A stretch of 64,000 nt of DNA from Caulobacter sp. BK020 (GTDB lineage Bacteria > Pseudomonadota > Alphaproteobacteria > Caulobacterales > Caulobacteraceae): positions 124,001 to 188,000 of the forward strand of contig NZ_SLZL01000004.1 of assembly GCF_004342605.1 (NCBI RefSeq), written 5' to 3'. The notes beneath the pieces were generated by a model. That model was given only the letters and a program-made list of their open reading frames with translations, ran no database searches and was not told the DNA's origin. A program made the translations under genes and the position numbers. Below are positions 25,368 to 33,728 of this stretch, one piece after another (position 1 is the stretch's first letter; the number at the start of each line of letters is the position of its first letter).

Positions 25368-28310
25368 CTAGCCGCCGAACTTGTAGCGGAGGCTCACCCC
25401 GTAGATGCGGCCGTTCATGAAGGACTGGCGCAGGATGTCGGTGTCGTAGCCGTTGTCGGGCTCGCCCACATAGCGCTGGGGCGCCTTGTTGGTGAGGTTC
25501 GACGCCGTGACCGACAGGGTTAGGTCCTTGCGCAGGTTGAAGTTCACCGACGCGTCGAGCAGGCCGTAGCCCTTCAGGTAACGGCCGTCGATCGGGTTGG
25601 CCGCGACCCCGAACAGCACGAAGTCGGAGCGGTAGGTGTAGACCAGGCGCGCCGACATGAAGTCGTTCTCGTAGAGGCCGGCGATGCTGTAGTTGTTGTC
25701 CGACTGGAACGGCTGGCGGACGTTGGTGACAGGCCCCGAGGCGCCGGTCAGCTTCAGGGGCAGTTCGGTCTTGACGTAGGTGTAGGAGCCCTGGACGCCA
25801 AAGTTCTTCAGGACGTCCGGCAGGAAGCCGTAGTCAAAGAAGGTCTGGAAGGCCAGTTCGAAGCCCTTGGCGTAGCCCGGCTGGGCGTTGACCGGCTTGG
25901 TGACGCGATATTGGCCGGTGGGGCAGCTGTTCGGCGTCGTGCCCGAATAGGGCGCGGCGATCGCGACGGTCTGGCATTCTTCGACGCCCAGGACGAAGCC
26001 CTTGACGTCCTTGTAGAACAGCGCGGCGGACACGTAGCTGGTGTTGTTGAAGTACTTCTCGAACGACAGGTCGTAGCTGTCGGCCCGCAGTGGCGCCAGG
26101 TCGGCGTTGCCCTGCGATCCGGTGCCATTGGTGGTGTTGACGGAGATCGTCGGATTGATGTCGCCGACGCTGGGGCGCGTCAGGCCCTGGCCGTAACCGA
26201 ACCGCACCAGGGTGTCGGGCGTGATATAGCCGGTGACGTTGAAGGTCGGCAGGATGTCCGTATAGGCGTTGCTGCTCTTGTTGGGGACGATCGAGCCGGT
26301 GGCGTCGAAGATCCGGGCCTCAGCGTCCAGTTCGGTGCGGACCACCCGGGCGCCGATGTTGCCGCGGATCTTGTCGTTCAGGAACGAGAAGTCGGCGACG
26401 CCATAGCCGGCGAAGGTCTGCTCGGTCGCCAGGCGGCGCGACTGGACGATCTCGGGCAGCGAGTCCTCGGCCGGGATGCCGGCCAGGGGGAAGCGGTTGC
26501 GGACATTGTCGCCCAGCAGTGCGTCCGGGTTGAAGGTCAGGAAGCCGCCGCCGTAGCCGGCGTCGCCGTCCAGCCAGTTGGTGTGCGAGCCGTTGACCAG
26601 GTCCGCGACGCTAGTGGCGAAGATGCCATTCGACTGGTTGGCCGCCAGGGCGGCGCCGTCGGTCGTCAGGTTCTTGCCGCTGAACGAGTAGTTATAGAAC
26701 TTCGACTTCTTTCGATAATAGCGCGTGCCGAACTTGATGTCCTCGATGAAGCTGTCGTGCAGCTTGTACTTGCCGTCGAACTGGGCGGCCAGGCCGGCGT
26801 CGTCATAGACGTTGTTAGTGCCATTGGCGTAGTTCTGGAGCACCCAGGTGCTCGGGCTGCCCAGATCCGGACCCGAGATCGAGACCTGTTGCGGCAGGCC
26901 GATGGCGCGGGTGGTGTTCCAGGTCAGGCCGGCGCGGGGGACCATGGCGACCGCGCGATTGTCCTGGTGCTGGTCGGCCTTGACGTAGGAGATGTCCAGC
27001 TTCAGGTCCAGGTCGTCGGTCGGGCTCCACTTGGAGCCGCCGGCCAGGATCCAGGTCTTGTAGAGGCGGTGCTCCTCGCCGCCGGTGCTGCTGAAGGTCG
27101 AGCCGACGAACGTGCCGCTGGCGAAGCGCTGCCCGGCCAGGACCGCGTCCTCCCCGCCGTTGGCGTTGCGGCTGGCCAGGCCTTCGGTGGTGCTGAATGG
27201 CGTGGTCGTCAGGTTCTGGACGTAGCGGCTGTCGCTCGAGTTCAGGAACCGGTAGCTCTGGTGATAGAGATACGAGTTGTAGTTGCCGTCGATGTAGAAT
27301 TCGAGGTTCGGCTTCGGCTTCCACTGGAACGCGCCGTTAAGGCCCTTGCGGGTGCGCTGGATGTCTTCCTCGTTCTGGTTGACCTGCACGCCGGCGAAGT
27401 TGACCAGGTTGGCGCGTTGGGCCGGGGTCATGGCCAGGGCGTCGGCGTTGCTGACGGTCAGCAGGCAGTTGAGATCCGAACGACCGGCGAGGGAGGCGTT
27501 ATAGGCCGAGCCCAGGTTGGCGGCGCTGCAGTCGCTGCTGTTGGCCGCCGCCACCCGGCGCAGGTTCGTACCGCCGGGGCCCGGGGCGTTGTCCGAGCGG
27601 TTCCAGCTCTTCTGGTAGTTGCCCGCCAGCAGCAGGCCCATCTCGCCCTCGCCGACGTTCCAGCGGTTGGCGACCAGACCGAAATATTCCGGCTGCAGGC
27701 TCTTGACCATGTCGTTGTACTTGCCGCTGATCGCGGCGCTGGCCGTGAAGCCCTTCAGGTCCAGCGGACGACGGGTGCGGACGTCGACCAGGCCGCCGAT
27801 GCCGCCCTCGATGTGCTCGGCCGAGGGGTTCTTGTAGACGTCGAGCCCGGCGATCATGCCCGGGATGGCGGCCTCGATGTTGAACTCGCTGCCGCCGGCG
27901 GTGAAATAGGCGCGGCCGTCGACCTGCGACGCCGTCTGGCCCGACAGGCCGCGGATGGTCAGGCCCGAGCCGACGCCGACCGGCGAGGCGCCTTCGCCGC
28001 CGTAGCGGTAGCCTTGCACGCCCGGCACGCGGGTCAGGGTCTCGGCGACGTTGGGGTCGGGCAGCTTGCCGATGTCCTCGGCCCGGATGGAGTCCACCAC
28101 TTCCATGGTGTTCTTCTTCATCGACACCGCCGACTGCAGGCTCTGGCGGATGCCGGTGACGACCACCTCCTCGACGGCCGTGTCATTGACGGGCGCGGGC
28201 GCCGTCTGGGCGTTGGCCGCCGCCGTCCCGCCGACCGCCAGTAGGGCGGTCATGGACGCGGTGGCCAGGAGCCGGTGATGGGTCGATCGGTAATGGGTTG
28301 GCTTCGACAT
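25368..28310 (-). CDS. TonB-dependent receptor of the Xanthomonas/Caulobacter (TIGR01782) type
   Basis: This 980-residue outer-membrane receptor has a signal peptide (ending A-A-A-N-A-Q) and the TonB-box region E-E-V-V-V-T-G-I-R. The group-specific plug phrase S-I-R-A-E-D-I-G-K-L-P-D-P-N-V-A-E and a large barrel end in aromatic-rich L-R-Y-K-F-G-G. This subgroup imports plant oligosaccharides in Caulobacter and Xanthomonas. The ATG at 28310 follows GGGGAAA; the frame upstream is not coding-like. Its promoter carries the locus operator at 28499-28512, so it is co-regulated with the GH genes next to it. Confidence 0.92.
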   Translation of the reverse strand: MSKPTHYRSTHHRLLATASMTALLAVGGTAAANAQTAPAPVNDTAVEEVVVTGIRQSLQSAVSMKKNTMEVVDSIRAEDIGKLPDPNVAETLTRVPGVQGYRYGGEGASPVGVGSGLTIRGLSGQTASQVDGRAYFTAGGSEFNIEAAIPGMIAGLDVYKNPSAEHIEGGIGGLVDVRTRRPLDLKGFTASAAISGKYNDMVKSLQPEYFGLVANRWNVGEGEMGLLLAGNYQKSWNRSDNAPGPGGTNLRRVAAANSSDCSAANLGSAYNASLAGRSDLNCLLTVSNADALAMTPAQRANLVNFAGVQVNQNEEDIQRTRKGLNGAFQWKPKPNLEFYIDGNYNSYLYHQSYRFLNSSDSRYVQNLTTTPFSTTEGLASRNANGGEDAVLAGQRFASGTFVGSTFSSTGGEEHRLYKTWILAGGSKWSPTDDLDLKLDISYVKADQHQDNRAVAMVPRAGLTWNTTRAIGLPQQVSISGPDLGSPSTWVLQNYANGTNNVYDDAGLAAQFDGKYKLHDSFIEDIKFGTRYYRKKSKFYNYSFSGKNLTTDGAALAANQSNGIFATSVADLVNGSHTNWLDGDAGYGGGFLTFNPDALLGDNVRNRFPLAGIPAEDSLPEIVQSRRLATEQTFAGYGVADFSFLNDKIRGNIGARVVRTELDAEARIFDATGSIVPNKSSNAYTDILPTFNVTGYITPDTLVRFGYGQGLTRPSVGDINPTISVNTTNGTGSQGNADLAPLRADSYDLSFEKYFNNTSYVSAALFYKDVKGFVLGVEECQTVAIAAPYSGTTPNSCPTGQYRVTKPVNAQPGYAKGFELAFQTFFDYGFLPDVLKNFGVQGSYTYVKTELPLKLTGASGPVTNVRQPFQSDNNYSIAGLYENDFMSARLVYTYRSDFVLFGVAANPIDGRYLKGYGLLDASVNFNLRKDLTLSVTASNLTNKAPQRYVGEPDNGYDTDILRQSFMNGRIYGVSLRYKFGG

Positions 28311-28498
28311 GGTTTCCCCTCCGTGTTGTCTCGTTGCACCGCCCGGCTGGGGCGACGTTGGCGTAAGGCGCGCCCGGCCCCGCCGTGACGCTCGAACGCA
28401 GTTGCGGTTGGCCTCTTCGTTTCGCTCCTGAACGACCCGCGGCGACGCCGAAGCCGTTTCGTTTTTCGTCTTGGCGGCCATCTGCGCCGCTGAAGTAC

Positions 28499-28533
28499 TG
28501 TTATCGATATCAAGACAAATGGCAATATGTCAA
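28499..28533 (-). promoter_or_regulatory. Promoter of the TonB-receptor gene with LacI-type operator on the -10
   Basis: On the minus strand TTGACA (28533-28528) is followed after 16 bp by GATATC (28511-28506), which is inside the operator TGTTATCGATATCA (28499-28512). A repressor bound there would cover the -10. The same TTGAC-16 bp-GATATC geometry recurs at 32496-32530. The 339-bp gap 28311-28649 otherwise holds only the second box at 28610. Confidence 0.7.
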
Positions 28534-28609
28534 TTGTCCTACTAATGCGCGTTTATCGGCTTGGCTGAGACAAAATGACGCCCCAGCCAGCCTGAGCGCA
28601 CGCAAGGGT

Positions 28610-28623
28610 AGTTATCGATATCA
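28610..28623. promoter_or_regulatory. Second LacI-type operator upstream of the TonB-receptor gene
   Basis: AGTTATCGATATCA matches the locus operator at 12 of 14 positions of the perfect palindrome TGATATCGATATCA. It lies 97 bp from the first box and just beyond the GH43 stop codon. Paired operators about 100 bp apart could allow DNA looping by a tetrameric or dimeric repressor. Confidence 0.6.
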
Positions 28624-28649
28624 TTCGCGCGCCCCCGGGCTTGAGGCGG

Positions 28650-30368
28650 CTAGGGCGAGACCTCGAACGACTCGACGTCGGTCCATCCGATCCGCGTGGC
28701 GGTGAAGGCCGGCCGCCCCGCGGCGGCCTGGCTGAAGACGCCCATCTGCGCGCCCACCCATCGCCCCGGCCTGCTGACGAACGGCTCGCCCAGCGGCGTA
28801 TAGGACACCCCGTCGAGGCTGTAGCTGAACACGACCCGGGCATGAGTGGAGCGCAGCATCGAGGGCGCGTAGTGCGCGAAACTCGGCGGCGGGTCGGCGA
28901 CGGTGACCGGCGAGGCGCTGAGCCTCAGATAGACGCTGGCCGGCGCCGAGGCCAGGCCGACCGTGACGCGCTCGGGCTGGAAGGCGTCGGCCCCCACTCG
29001 GTCCACCCGGACCAGGCGCACGCCCTCGGCCGTCTTCTCCAGGCCGATCCAGGCGTAGTCGGCGCCGAACATCACCAGGCCGGCGCGCTCGCCCACCGCC
29101 TTGGGCGCGAAGCCGATCCGGGTCGTCGCGCTGAAGCTCGGTCCGGGCAGCTTCTGGGTCAGCAGCGCGCCGGCTTCCCACAGGTTCTCCGGCGAGGAGA
29201 TGGATTTCAGGCGCAGGGCGCCTGGCTTGGCGGTCAGACTGGCCCAGTCGTCGCCGGGATTGGCGTTCCACTGCCAGGCCAAAGACAGGGCGCCGTCGAA
29301 GCTGTCGCTGGCCTGGACCGCGACCGGCGTCTGAGTCCCGTCCGCCCTGGGCTTGCGCCAGCGCAGCACCGGCTCGCCCCGGCCGTCGCCGTCGAGGTCC
29401 TGGCCGATCACGGGCCAGCCCTTCTTCCAGGCCATGGGCTCCAGCCAGACCCGCCGGCCGTAGGAGTCGGTGTCCTGGAAGTGCAGGAACCAGTCCTCCC
29501 CCTTGGGCGTCGTCACCCAGGCGCCTTGGTGAGGTCCGTTGATCTGGGTCTTGCCCTGGTCGAGCACGTTGCGGCCCTCGTAGGGACCCAGCAGTGCGCG
29601 GGACCGGAACACCCCCTGCCAGCCGCCCTTCACACTGCCGGCCGGAGCGAAGATGTAGTACCAGCCGTCGCGCTTGTAGAGCTTGGGCCCTTCGGTGGTG
29701 AACCAGGGCGACGGCCCGAAGGTGGTGGCGACCTGCGGAAGCTTGGCGCCGTCGATCAGGGTGGCCGGCTCGCCGACCGTCCTGTCCCCCGCCGCGTTCA
29801 GGCGCCGCGCGGTGATGACGTTGCTGAACCCCGCCCGGCTGCCGGCCCAGGCGTGCACTAGCCAGCCCTGGCCGTCGTCGTCCCAGAACGGGGCCGGGTC
29901 GATGGCTCCCTTGCTGTCGTCGACCAGCACCGGCGGGCTCCAGGGCCCGGCCGGGTCAGTCGCCGTCACGAGGAAGATCCCGAAGTCCGGGTCGGGATAG
30001 TAGATCATGAACTTGCCGTCGTGGTGACGGATGGCCGGCGCCCAGACGCCGCCGCCGCGCCGCGGCGTGGCGTGATGGGCCACGGGGGTGATCCGAGGCA
30101 GGGCGTGGCCGATCAGCGTCCAGTTGACCAGGTCGGTCGATTTCAGGATCGGCAGGCCGGGCACGTTGGTGAACGATGAGGCGGTCAGATAGTAGGCATC
30201 GCCCACCCGGACGACGTCGGGATCGGAGTAGTCGCCGGCCAGCACCGGGTTGCGATAGGTCCCGTCCCCCTGGTCGGCCGCGAACGCGGGGGGCCCCGCC
30301 TGGGCCAGGGCCGGTGTGCTCGCGGCGCAGGCCAAGAGTACGCCCACGATGGATTTGGTCCAGGGCAC
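28650..30368 (-). CDS. Glycoside hydrolase family 43 (beta-xylosidase/arabinosidase type), exported
   Basis: This 572-residue enzyme has a signal peptide (hydrophobic run 6-20, A-L-A-Q). The five-bladed propeller shows the GH43 triad: base Asp49 in D-Y-S-D-P-D, pKa-modulating Asp in G-A-I-D-P-A-P-F-W-D, and acid Glu in F-T-T-E-G-P-K-L. A C-terminal beta-sandwich of about 200 residues (GH43_C2-like) follows. The GTG at 30368 has GGAGA five bases upstream and lies 11 bp after the GH97 stop, so both are in one operon. It probably removes arabinose or xylose side units from pectic or hemicellulosic fragments. Confidence 0.88.
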   Translation of the reverse strand: MPWTKSIVGVLLACAASTPALAQAGPPAFAADQGDGTYRNPVLAGDYSDPDVVRVGDAYYLTASSFTNVPGLPILKSTDLVNWTLIGHALPRITPVAHHATPRRGGGVWAPAIRHHDGKFMIYYPDPDFGIFLVTATDPAGPWSPPVLVDDSKGAIDPAPFWDDDGQGWLVHAWAGSRAGFSNVITARRLNAAGDRTVGEPATLIDGAKLPQVATTFGPSPWFTTEGPKLYKRDGWYYIFAPAGSVKGGWQGVFRSRALLGPYEGRNVLDQGKTQINGPHQGAWVTTPKGEDWFLHFQDTDSYGRRVWLEPMAWKKGWPVIGQDLDGDGRGEPVLRWRKPRADGTQTPVAVQASDSFDGALSLAWQWNANPGDDWASLTAKPGALRLKSISSPENLWEAGALLTQKLPGPSFSATTRIGFAPKAVGERAGLVMFGADYAWIGLEKTAEGVRLVRVDRVGADAFQPERVTVGLASAPASVYLRLSASPVTVADPPPSFAHYAPSMLRSTHARVVFSYSLDGVSYTPLGEPFVSRPGRWVGAQMGVFSQAAAGRPAFTATRIGWTDVESFEVSP

Positions 30369-30379
30369 GGGCGTCTCCG

Positions 30380-32350
30380 CTACAGGGGCTCGAACAGGAC
30401 AGCCTGACCGCCGCTGGGCGCCAGCGCCAGCGACAGCACGGTCGCGCTGGTGACGGGGATCTTGCGGATCACCACCGGCGTCTCGAACGCGGCGTCGGCG
30501 CGAGGACCGTCCGCGAACACCGTCGCCATCCACTGCCCGCGCCCCAGGAACCCCAGCGGCGCCTTCAGGACGCGCGGCGCCTCGTTGGTCATCGCCCCTA
30601 GAAACCAGCGCTTGCCGTGGCGGCGGGCCACCATGACATGCTCGCCGATCGCGCCCGACAGGGCCCGGGTCTCGTCCCAGGTGGTCGGGCATTCGTCGAA
30701 CCATTGCAGGTCGGGCCAGGCTCGGCCGGCGTACTTGTCCGGCGTGTCGTACCAATACAGGAAGGTCAGCGGATTGTAGTAGACCGCCGCCATCGCCAGC
30801 TGGTGGGCGTTGGTCGTCTGGTTCTTCGGGTTGGCGTAGCAGATCGTGTAGTCGATCGGGCCAGCCACCGCGCGCGTGAACGGCAGGGTGACGTTATGGC
30901 GGGCGGTCGGGAACTGCTCGTTGCCGCGCACGCCCTCCAGGGCCACGTAATTGGGCAGGGTCCGCTCAAGCCCGGCCGGGCGCAGGTTGTCGTGCAGATT
31001 GACCAGCAGCCGGTGCTCGCCGCACGCCTTGACCAGGTCGAAGATGAAGTCGTTGTCGGCCTGCCGTCCCTCCCAGACGAAGCCGAACTTGATCCCCGCC
31101 ACGCCCCAGCGGCGATAGGTGTCCAGGATCGCGTCCCGCTGGCGCATGGCCGGCACGCGATCGACATAAAGGATCATGCCGATCCCCTTGGCGCGCGCCG
31201 CGTCGATGATGCGCTGCATGTCCAGCCCGGCGATCGGGACGGTGGCGTCGCCGGGATCGGTGCCGTCGCCGTACCAATGGGCGTCGAACTCGACATAGTC
31301 GAGCTTCCGCGCGGCCGCGAACTCGACCACCTTCAGGGCCGCTTCAGTACTGTAGGGCTTGCGGATCCGCACCGCCCTGCCCGGCTTCACCCAGCTGACG
31401 TCGCCCAGCATGTTGGGCGTGGCCAGGGTGGGGATCAGGTCGGCGCGCTCGATCAGGCCAGCGACGTTGTCGGCCAGGATCAAGGCGCGCCAGGGCGTGG
31501 CCTGGCCGACGTCGAGCCGGAAGGTCGGGGCCGGCGGGGTGTCGCCCGGACCCGACCAGCCCGTGGCGCGGCCCGGATAGCGCATCAGGTGGACCGCCAG
31601 GCCGTCGGCGGGGTCGGCGGCCGGACGCAGCATGGCGCGCGGATAGTGCAGCCGGTCGGACTCGGCGATCAGCACCGCGCTTCCGTCCCCCGCCACGGCG
31701 GTGACTGGCAGGTCGGCCAGCGGGCCGACGTCGGAGCTGCCCGTCAGGTCCGGATGCACGACCGGCGCCAGGGCCGCGGGCGTCGAGCGCTGGTACTCGC
31801 CTTCGTCGCGGCTGGAATAGACCTCGACGCCGGGCGGCAGGTTGAAGGTCGTGGCCTCGCCGCCCACGGTCACGCCCTGCCCGCCTGGCGCCTGGCGCAG
31901 GACGTAGCGGACCGCGCAGCCGGCGTCGTAGGCCCTGGCGACTACGGCGAAGGCGATGCCGGTCCTCGGATCGCGCAGGTCAACAGTGATCTCTTCGCAG
32001 GCCTGGCTGTAGGTCGCCTTCACGCCGAAGGTCGGGGTCCAGGTCCCCGCCAGTCGCCGCCGCGACACCGAGACGACGCTCGCCCCCGCCCCAAGCTGGT
32101 CGCCGCCGGCCAGGGCCAGGCCCAATCGGCTCGGGCGGAGAACCGCGCGTCCGTCGTGAGCGACGCTCCAGGACAACCGGCCCTGCCGCGTGTCCAGTTC
32201 CAGCCGCACCCGACCATCTGGTGAGACCGCTCGTAGAGGCGCGGAGACCGCCGTCGGCTTGGCCAGCGCCATGCTCGCCGCGCCAAGCGGCGCGCTCGCG
32301 GCGGCGGCCAGCAGCACGAAGCGGCGGCGGTCGACGGGCGGACGGATCAT
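30380..32350 (-). CDS. Glycoside hydrolase family 97, Tat-exported, unusual active site
   Basis: This 656-residue enzyme has a twin-arginine-type signal (D-R-R-R-F-V-L-L-A). An N-terminal beta-sandwich (S-P-D-G-R-V-R-L-E-L) precedes a (beta/alpha)8 barrel with Y-V-E-F-D-A-H-W-Y, V-N-L-H-D-N, E-G-V-R-G-N-E and Y-Y-N-P-L-T, all typical of GH97. Retaining GH97 enzymes carry a nucleophile Asp in G-x-K-V-D-F. Here the motif is G-I-K-F-G423-F, so the Asp is replaced by Gly and an inverting or altered mechanism is likely. GH97 members cleave alpha-glucosides or alpha-galactosides. The ATG at 32350 follows GGAG. Confidence 0.85.
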   Translation of the reverse strand: MIRPPVDRRRFVLLAAAASAPLGAASMALAKPTAVSAPLRAVSPDGRVRLELDTRQGRLSWSVAHDGRAVLRPSRLGLALAGGDQLGAGASVVSVSRRRLAGTWTPTFGVKATYSQACEEITVDLRDPRTGIAFAVVARAYDAGCAVRYVLRQAPGGQGVTVGGEATTFNLPPGVEVYSSRDEGEYQRSTPAALAPVVHPDLTGSSDVGPLADLPVTAVAGDGSAVLIAESDRLHYPRAMLRPAADPADGLAVHLMRYPGRATGWSGPGDTPPAPTFRLDVGQATPWRALILADNVAGLIERADLIPTLATPNMLGDVSWVKPGRAVRIRKPYSTEAALKVVEFAAARKLDYVEFDAHWYGDGTDPGDATVPIAGLDMQRIIDAARAKGIGMILYVDRVPAMRQRDAILDTYRRWGVAGIKFGFVWEGRQADNDFIFDLVKACGEHRLLVNLHDNLRPAGLERTLPNYVALEGVRGNEQFPTARHNVTLPFTRAVAGPIDYTICYANPKNQTTNAHQLAMAAVYYNPLTFLYWYDTPDKYAGRAWPDLQWFDECPTTWDETRALSGAIGEHVMVARRHGKRWFLGAMTNEAPRVLKAPLGFLGRGQWMATVFADGPRADAAFETPVVIRKIPVTSATVLSLALAPSGGQAVLFEPL

Positions 32351-32495
32351 CGGCGCGCTCCGGATCCGCACGTAAGGCAGGCGCGAACGCGCTTGAAGAA
32401 CGGGCTGATCATCGACGCCTCCCAGACGGTCTGGCCTTCGGCGCCTGGGCCGCGGCCTGTTTTCCTTGGTCGCCGCTATCGATCGGGCGAGCGAT

Positions 32496-32530
32496 TGATA
32501 TCGATATCATTCCTTCTCTAAAAGCGTCAA
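32496..32530 (-). promoter_or_regulatory. Promoter of the GH97-GH43 operon with perfect palindromic operator
   Basis: TGATATCGATATCA (32496-32509) is a perfect 14-bp palindrome. On the minus strand TTGACG (32530-32525) precedes GATATC by 16 bp, exactly as in the receptor promoter. A half-like copy, CTATCGATCG, lies nearby at 32476-32485. The operator therefore overlaps the -10 of the operon promoter. Confidence 0.72.
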
Positions 32531-32565
32531 TCTCGACGGGCCGAACTGCGACGCGCGAGCCCGTC

Positions 32566-33645
32566 TCAGCCGGCGGGCGGCGCGGTCGATTGACGAACGA
32601 CCAGGGTCAGTTCGGCCAGGACATGCTTGCGCGCCTCGTCGTCGGCGTCGCGGCGGGTCAGGCCGGCGGCCAGTTCCACGGCGGTGGCGGCCATGTCGGC
32701 GATCGGCTGGTGGATGGTGGTCAGCTGCGGCCAGATGGTCGAAGCGACGGGCGTGTCGTCGAAGCCGGCGATGCTGAGCTCGGTCGGCACGGCGATTCCC
32801 ATGCCGTGGGCGACGGCGCTGACGGCCGCGGCCATGTCGTCGTTGCTGGCGAAGATCGCCGACGGCCGGCGGCGCAGGCCCAGCAACTGGCTCGCCGCCG
32901 TCAGGCCCGAGCGATAGGTGAAGGCGCCTTCGACGACATAGGCGTCGGGCACGGCCAGGCCGGCTTGCGCCATCGTCGCCCGAAAACCCTCCTCGCGCCG
33001 CGTCGAGGTCGAGTGCGACGGGTCGCCCCGGACAAGGGCGATGTCGACGTGGCCCAATTCGATCAGGTGGCGGGTCATCATCGCCGCGCCCTCGAAGTCG
33101 TCGATCGCGACGGAGGTCACGCCCGGCGACGGCCTGGCGGTGGCGAAGCTGACGGGCCCGACGCCGGCGGCGGCCAGCAGCTTGAGGATCTTGGCGTCGT
33201 CGCACAGCGGCGGCGGCAGGACCACGGCGCCGACCCCCGCGTCGATCAGCTTGGCCACCGCCCGCGCCGGGGTCGGATGGGCGGCCGTCGGCTCGATCAG
33301 GAGCTGGCAGCCGATCTCACCGGCCTTGCGGAAGGCGCCCATCAGGAAGGCGCTGAGATTGGACGAGTTGGGATTGGAATACAGCACCCCGACCTGGACG
33401 ACGCCGGTCCGGGTCGCCCGCGCCACGGCGTTGGGACGATAGCCGAGCGCCTCGATCGACTTCAGCACCTTGGCCCGCGACGCCTCGCTGATGAAGGCGT
33501 AGTCGTTGATCACCCGCGAGACCGTCATCGAGGAGACGCCGGCATGCCTGGCGACGTCGTGAAGGGTCACGCCGGGTCGTCGTTTTCCGCTCAAAAGGCT
33601 CTCCCCGTGGATCGTCGCGGGCGCGAACGGTCTTTTCCGGGGCAT
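32566..33645 (-). CDS. LacI-family repressor (paralogue A of the pectin locus)
   Basis: This 359-residue repressor has the headpiece V-T-L-H-D-V-A-R-H-A-G-V-S-S-M-T-V-S-R-V-I-N and a periplasmic-binding-protein-like core ending I-A-G-F-D-D-T-P-V-A-S and L-T-T-I-H-Q-P. It is strongly similar to the LacI at 39034 throughout, including V-G-V-L-Y-S-N-P, P-P-P-L-C-D and F-T-Y-R-S-G-L. The near-identical recognition helix predicts similar operators. The ATG at 33645 is used; a TTG three codons upstream is possible. No copy of the operator was found before this gene, so it may be constitutive. Confidence 0.88.
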   Translation of the reverse strand: MPRKRPFAPATIHGESLLSGKRRPGVTLHDVARHAGVSSMTVSRVINDYAFISEASRAKVLKSIEALGYRPNAVARATRTGVVQVGVLYSNPNSSNLSAFLMGAFRKAGEIGCQLLIEPTAAHPTPARAVAKLIDAGVGAVVLPPPLCDDAKILKLLAAAGVGPVSFATARPSPGVTSVAIDDFEGAAMMTRHLIELGHVDIALVRGDPSHSTSTRREEGFRATMAQAGLAVPDAYVVEGAFTYRSGLTAASQLLGLRRRPSAIFASNDDMAAAVSAVAHGMGIAVPTELSIAGFDDTPVASTIWPQLTTIHQPIADMAATAVELAAGLTRRDADDEARKHVLAELTLVVRQSTAPPAG

Positions 33646-33694
33646 TCTAGCCAAGATTTGCCTTCAACCGCCTAGGCTAAATCGACGAGGCGCA

Positions 33695-33721
33695 ACCGGG
33701 ACGGCGTGCGGCCGTCCCGGT
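33695..33721 (-). terminator. Hairpin terminator between GH28 and LacI genes
   Basis: A perfect 11-bp stem (33695-33705 with 33711-33721, loop GTGCG) starts 8 bp after the GH28 stop. No T-run follows, so it may work as a factor-dependent stop or a 3'-end stabiliser that separates the GH28 transcript from the LacI gene. Confidence 0.55.
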
Positions 33722-33728
33722 CGCCGAC

